From: Grifola frondosa
Lineage: Eukaryota > Basidiomycota > Agaricomycetes > Polyporales > Grifolaceae
NCBI GenBank assembly: GCA_001683735.1
Contig: LUGG01000002.1
Span: 1,922,001 to 1,986,000, forward strand
Reading direction: 5' to 3'
Length of the DNA: 64,000 nucleotides
The notes beneath the pieces were generated by a model, which did not search any database, was not told where the DNA came from, and saw nothing but the letters and a program-made list of their open reading frames with translations. This document shows positions 59,187 to 64,000 of the stretch, piece by piece (within the stretch, counting starts at the first letter, position 1; each line of letters starts with the position of its first letter). The position numbers and the translations under genes are program-made.

Positions 59187-60293
59187 TCAATTGCCGTGCT
59201 TCTTCTTTACATGCCGTGCCATCGCGTCGCCCCGAGTAAACACTCCGCGACAGTCACCATAAGTACAGATCGCAGCCGTTGAGCCCAAGTGGACTGTGGC
59301 GACGTGTTTGCCGAAACTGTAATAGAGCATGTTATGCGACGACGTACAGCCTTCCCACTGGCACAACCCGCGAAACCGCCTCGACCAACGTGTCTCCAAT
59401 GCAGAAGGCCCTTCGAAGTGATAGCGTCGAAGATGCGCGTTGATCTTTGACGCCTTGGCATTCGTAATCCTAATACTACATCCCCGCCCCAGCGACATTC
59501 AATGCCTAGGTGTTCTTCATCTCCCACCGTATCTAATGCCGAAGAAGAGGATGGAGACGAAGCTGAATCCCATTCAGCAGCAGTGATATCTTCGGCGTCG
59601 CCAGCGACACCAGAGGGGAGCTCCGCCATGGGCAAAAAGGAGGTGTGTTCGTTGGGTGGAAATTCAAGGGAACATCCGGGCCATTGATTGAAGTCATGGT
59701 CTGCGTCGCTACGCTGCTCATATGAAGGGGCATAGGGTAGTATGTTGGGTGGGAACCTGGCTGTCCGACGGATGGCACCCGGACATCTTCGAACGCAACG
59801 GACACGGCGGAAGCATGCACACTGAGAGACGGATCTGCGAGGTTGAACGGCTGAAAATGAGCGTCGTTTTGAAGCGGTGGGTACAAGCGAATGTTTGAGG
59901 ATGGATGGCTAGCCGGAAAATGAGAGGGGAATAGAGGTTGGGTAGACAGACAGCCAAGATGCATGCTCCCCGTAGGCGTAGACGTATATAGCAACCCAGA
60001 GTGCCTGAATGGCGGAGCACTGGATGTACAGGTTATGTAGCTCAGGGTGTATTAGGGTGCGATGCAGGGCACGTACTTCACGTATGGCTGTGCTGTGAAT
60101 TCCTTCTCCTCGTGGTAAGAGTGTCGATGTATCTGTGATGCCCTTCGATGAAAGACAATAGAAACAATGATAAGAGAAAGTTGGACGGTATCAGAACACA
60201 GCGCGCTCACCCTTGAGTAGCATCGACAGCATCACTGGGCGCAGTACTGTAATATGGAAAGCGGGACTTTTGTGAATTGTTGGTAGAACTCAT
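59187..60293 (-). CDS. C2H2 zinc finger protein, paralog 4, with two single-base lesions
   Basis: Start at ATG 60293 (MSSTNNSQKSRFPYY). A first exon, a short second exon (HHRYIDTLTTRRRNSQHSHT) and a main exon follow, like the other copies. The helical DIQ block of paralogs 1-3 is not recognisable. Linker MTSINGPDVPLNFHPTN then fingers ECRWGRGCSIRITN...INAHLRRYHF, CQWEGC...HVATVH and CTYGDCRGVFTRGDAMARHVKKKH. Frame is lost at the A run 59634-59638 and at the C run 59487-59490; one base added at each gives a continuous protein. Either consensus error or early decay. Confidence 0.72.
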
Positions 60294-60429
60294 GAAATTT
60301 TTGAGATGATAGTAAAGACAGATGAACGAAAGGACGGAGAGTTGAAAAGCCTCCAAGTGACAAGCGGCGAAATGCGTATGAGAAACGGGTAAAAAGAGAC
60401 TGGGGGATCAGCTAGTAATTGACTCGAGG

Positions 60430-60436
60430 CTTTATA
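60430..60436 (-). promoter_or_regulatory. TATA box candidate of C2H2-4
   Basis: TATAAAG on the minus strand about 140 bp upstream of the start codon, the same spacing as in C2H2-3. Confidence 0.4.
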
Positions 60437-62154
60437 CATATTTGGATGGCGGTGCTGTTGGTGTTCGAGGGTCATTATTTAAAATACTCCCACCCTTGAG
60501 CGCAAACAAAAGAGAAAATTCTTGGACTCCAAGCGCAGACTGAACAAGGCTATTCACGTAACGGTGCGTTACGGGTCACGCCAAATTTTGACAACTTTGA
60601 TGTCACACGTCACATCAATGCCGCTTTGGATTGGTCGCGCAGTGAAAAATATACTTGTGTCGCCTGCCAGCTGCCTACTTCTCCGCTATCTACCATATAG
60701 GTACCACAGAAGCACGTATAAGATATTCTACTGCTGACCAATCACCGGCACCACACGCCTATCTCTCCTAGGTGAATAAGGATATACTGCTGGCTATTTT
60801 CTATCCTCGATGCCACCACCCATGGCCACCTTATTACATTCTAATATCATGGGTGGACTGATAGTGGACCTGGTACGCTCAGCTGATGCACCTCATGCTA
60901 GTAAAATTGCTGCATCAGCGTCCAATCTAACTATCAGTGAGGATGCATTCTCGTCTAGTCCTGTCTTTCTGAGTCGAGGTATTGGAACGTGCTGCTTCAA
61001 TCGGAAGCCCCGAATTCTCAAATTGCTTGGTCTCGCCGTTTGACTATGCGCATCGTTCAGACAGAGGGTGGTTTCCAATTATATCTGCGACTTCTTTGTC
61101 TCAAGGTTGCCGATATCTAGTTGCTTGATACTCTGACCTCCGTATCGGCAGTGAGGATGAGTGCGGATGACGAGGATCAAGAAGGACGGTCGATGCTCGA
61201 TTGTAAGTGGTCTCGGTAATGTTTCGAGGTTGGTTGCCGTCACTTATAGCATAACACTTTGAACCGCATGAACTGTACTCTATCGTGTACGTCGCGTCAG
61301 TCGACATCTGTTTCACTTGACCACGCGGCCGCAGCGGTCATTCAGTTCAATTGAGATAGTTCTTTGAAAGATATTCGCTAGCGTGCATTTAGTATATCCT
61401 CTGCAGTTGGTGCGTGATTTTTCAATTGCCTAAGTATAATCAACGCTGACGCTGAGAGATGGCGCCTCTAGTTCGGTCTTCCGTAGGCGCCGCGGAAAGA
61501 CATGAAGCACTGCTCTGGTTCATTGTTGGTGTAGACGTGATGAGAGTTCACGATAGATTCGGAATTTTTGGGTACTATTTCAAGTCAGATTATGTGAAAT
61601 AACTTGAACTCAATCATGTTGCACAGGCAGGGCGGAACTTTATGTTGGCGAGGCGCCGAGCGACCATGCGTGAATCATTATCTAGGTCATCCACCGCAGC
61701 ATGATCCTCGTGATGTGTTTACCAACACTCCGACGGTGCGTACGAACTGCTTTCGCACCATGGAATCAATTTCATAGCTATCAACAAACGACTGCTTGAT
61801 GTTTGCGCTATCTCCGTTCGGTGAATAGCTTAAGGTCCCTTATAATTCATTGATTGTAAGCATCCCATCCGTTATCTCCTGCTGCACATACTTATCGAGG
61901 AATGTTGGTCTATGCATCCATCGCACTCCGCCTGTGGTCCTGGGACGGTGTGAAGACGCCTTCTTCGGACCTGATATATCACAGCATCCGACTTGCCCAC
62001 GACTCATAGCTCCATCGCGACAGATTTCATCAAGGTGGGACCAGGTTACCCGCAAGTGGAGATTCAGGCCCAAGTTCGCCGAGTGGACACTTGCTGCTGC
62101 GGAGAAGGGCCAACGAATATAAGAGAATAAGCCTTATTTTTGGCTGAGGTTCGG
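60437..62154. other. Intergenic, no confident gene
   Basis: A 77-codon plus-strand ORF at 60810-61043 (MPPPMATLL...) has no family signal. A 7-bp inverted repeat GGCGCCT / AGGCGCC lies at 61461-61492. Nothing else recognised. Confidence 0.45.
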
Positions 62155-63225
62155 AATTTAGTTTTCCGTCACCTCGATTCAGATCTAATCGTTTGGTAGA
62201 CTTCTCGATCACGATTTTCGATCATTGGTGTCGACAATGATCACGGGCAGCTCACATTGTGCATTGGGCTTCCGCTCTGCTACCGGGCTACTGTCGCTCA
62301 TGCTCTACGCATGTCTTTGGCCTTCGTTTGAGTCTTTGAATAGGATGCATGCATAGCATTCATGCTGGGGCGAATTTTTCGTGAGCATGTGATCTCTTCT
62401 CGTTTCCAATCGGCTTCAACCTGTTTCGCTTTATGAAACGTGTGATATGAACTTATCATCATGGTTCAAAGCAACCTGCGGCACCACAAGATGATCAATG
62501 GCGTCATTTCGGTGAGTCTCTTGGATGATGTTGAGGCATACTTGTGGACATGCAACGTTCGAGCACGAGAAGTAGGTTGTCTTGTGTGCTGAATGAGTTC
62601 TATCTCAATACAGTTCATGGCATAGGCAGATGGACGAGGACCATGTCGTCTTGATATTGTGAAATTATGTATGCTGACCTAGAAGCTTTTTAGATCTGAA
62701 CGTTGCATTGAAAACTGATGCATGCAAAATATAAAGCAGCGGCGGGGTATTGCATCAGGTTCGGTCCGGACATCCGTATGGGGGTTCCTCACAACTGGTC
62801 CAGAGCACTCCAACCGATACCGTAGTTCAAGGTGTCTGCAGTCTGCACTTCGTGCACGATATCTACAAGGCGATTCTTAGATCTTGTAGGTGTTCAATTT
62901 GAAATTCAAGTTATCAGCTGCCCGGTTTGCATCAGGAGGGTTCGTTAGCGATGAGTGATTGCTGACGCCCATGGGAGTCTCCCAAGAACGCACATGGTAC
63001 ATCATGAGTTTCGCTTGGTGAGCGTTGGCCTTTGTCTCGGGCTCATTCCCGATCTGCTGGCATTATCTGATCAACGAACTACGTATCTCTGTTTGACAGA
63101 TTTACTTGATTACATGAACATAGAGCTTGTTTCTTTGGAGCTTGGTCAATCGTTCGCGGTGATATATCGTAATTGAATGTCTAAACTAAGGCTAATTTTC
63201 TCGTGGTTTGTCCCAAACCAGTTAT
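62155..63225. repeat. Direct repeat block, copy B
   Basis: Diverged copy of 57045-57915, longer because of extra segments around 62390-62540 and 62690-62750. The best preserved part is the right end (about 62940-63225). C2H2-4 lies between the two copies. Confidence 0.75.
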
Positions 63226-64000
63226 TGTATTCCGATATCCACATGGTGCCTTTAGGTTTAACAAGTTGTGCGGGAATCATGATCTCGGGCGTATCTCGCC
63301 TCGAAGATGGACCCGTTCACAGCTTGTGACAATGGTTCTCGTTATCGGCACAGATTAAACCAGATGATTTTGTGGTGCGACCGTGGCCTCGGTACCGCCA
63401 TTGACCTAAGTGGCGGGGACGCCAAATATCGTGATCTATTCCGAATGCCCTCAGTGTGGAGTTATCTGGGAAGCTACATGCGGAAAAACACCACGCATAG
63501 AGAACACGACGCGAACCTAGGCCAGCGGCAAGGGATGGTGTAATATATTCTTTATTATTGGAGGAATACGATGAGCGAGTCAGAAACCGGCGGAAATGTT
63601 GGAAAAAACTGAGACTACTCAGATAAAAGGGATAGAGGATCTTCATGTTTGTATCGAGCTCTGTACAAACGCGTAAGGAGCACAAGAAAGTACTGCCTTC
63701 TCGAGTACTACACGGGGTCATGTGACTATGCTAGAACGAGTGTGAAACAGAGTTTCCAATAGGAAACCTGTATAAACATAATAGATGGTCATGGGGACGC
63801 TCAAGATAACGGAAGTCTGAATATCTCATCATAATTCAAAGGAATACATGTGCAAGGTCGGCTCACGCATCTTGAAACGTGGTGTCTCTTTTCCCGCAGC
63901 TTTTGTCCTGAATTCCACATGGCGCAAGAATAGAGGAAGTTGATATTAAAATTGGAGACTAATTTATTTGATAAAGTGTACAAAATGATCCTGCGACATT
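63226..64000. other. Window end, no gene seen
   Basis: Short overlapping ORFs on both strands without recognised motifs. Confidence 0.5.

Noticed and set aside
1..64000. CRISPR arrays, operons, ribosome binding sites
   Set aside because: The DNA is eukaryotic with spliced genes; no regular short repeats with spacers were seen.
1..64000. tRNA or rRNA genes
   Set aside because: I looked for B-box-like GGTTCGANNCC with matching stems and found none that folds; no rRNA sequence recognised.

Overview
The window is nuclear DNA of a filamentous basidiomycete. The genes are cut by many short GT-AG introns (about 45-65 nt) and intergenic spaces are small. The gene families (Plavaka-type transposase, a DUF6698-like Agaricomycete protein, GH51 arabinofuranosidase, an MRJP/yellow-like secreted protein, GPI-anchored kelch-like protein) point to a wood- or litter-decaying Agaricomycete, probably a polypore; the order-level placement is inference. 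Gene models below were spliced by hand from reading frame and splice consensus.

Layout: 1-1.9 kb, 5' half of a decayed Plavaka DNA transposon (-). 2.1-4.4 kb, multi-exon DUF6698-like gene (+). 5.5-9.2 kb, two related Ser/Thr protein kinases (K1, K2; both -). 9.5-11.8 kb, SET-MYND lysine methyltransferase (-). 12.6-13.2 kb, small unknown protein (-). 15.2-17.4 kb, delta-12-type fatty acid desaturase (+). 18.0-21.5 kb, secreted GH51 arabinofuranosidase (+). 21.6-24.9 kb, long-form tRNase Z (-). 25.4-26.9 kb, GPI-anchored kelch-like secreted protein (-). 28.0-28.9 kb, unknown intronless protein (+). 29.5-33.1 kb, two more kinases (K3, K4; both +). 33.3-39.4 kb, divergent BIR1 (-) and WAPL (+), both chromosome-segregation factors. 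39.7-42.5 kb, RING plus RRM protein (+). 43.3-45.2 kb, MRJP/yellow-like protein (+). 45.7-60.3 kb, four paralogous three-finger C2H2 genes (C2H2-1 to -4) in otherwise gene-poor DNA. 57.0-57.9 and 62.2-63.2 kb, two diverged copies of a roughly 1-kb repeat block bracketing C2H2-4.

The most noteworthy patterns are: (i) the kinases form a mirror arrangement, K1-K2 on minus and K3-K4 on plus, with K1 most like K4 and K2 sharing details with K3, a shared C-terminal tail motif, and palindromic TTGACCGGTCAA-type elements in their upstream DNA; (ii) very small exons, including two 3-nt exons inferred in the GH51 gene and one 5-nt exon in the desaturase, each needed to restore a conserved family motif; (iii) a local family of C2H2 proteins with conserved exon architecture; (iv) a shared BIR1-WAPL promoter carrying two ACGCGA sites.

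Many otherwise well conserved genes are interrupted by single-base indels, mostly missing bases in short mononucleotide runs. Because this hits an essential gene (tRNase Z) as well as others, consensus error is at least as likely as real gene decay, and I annotate these as genes with frame problems rather than as pseudogenes.
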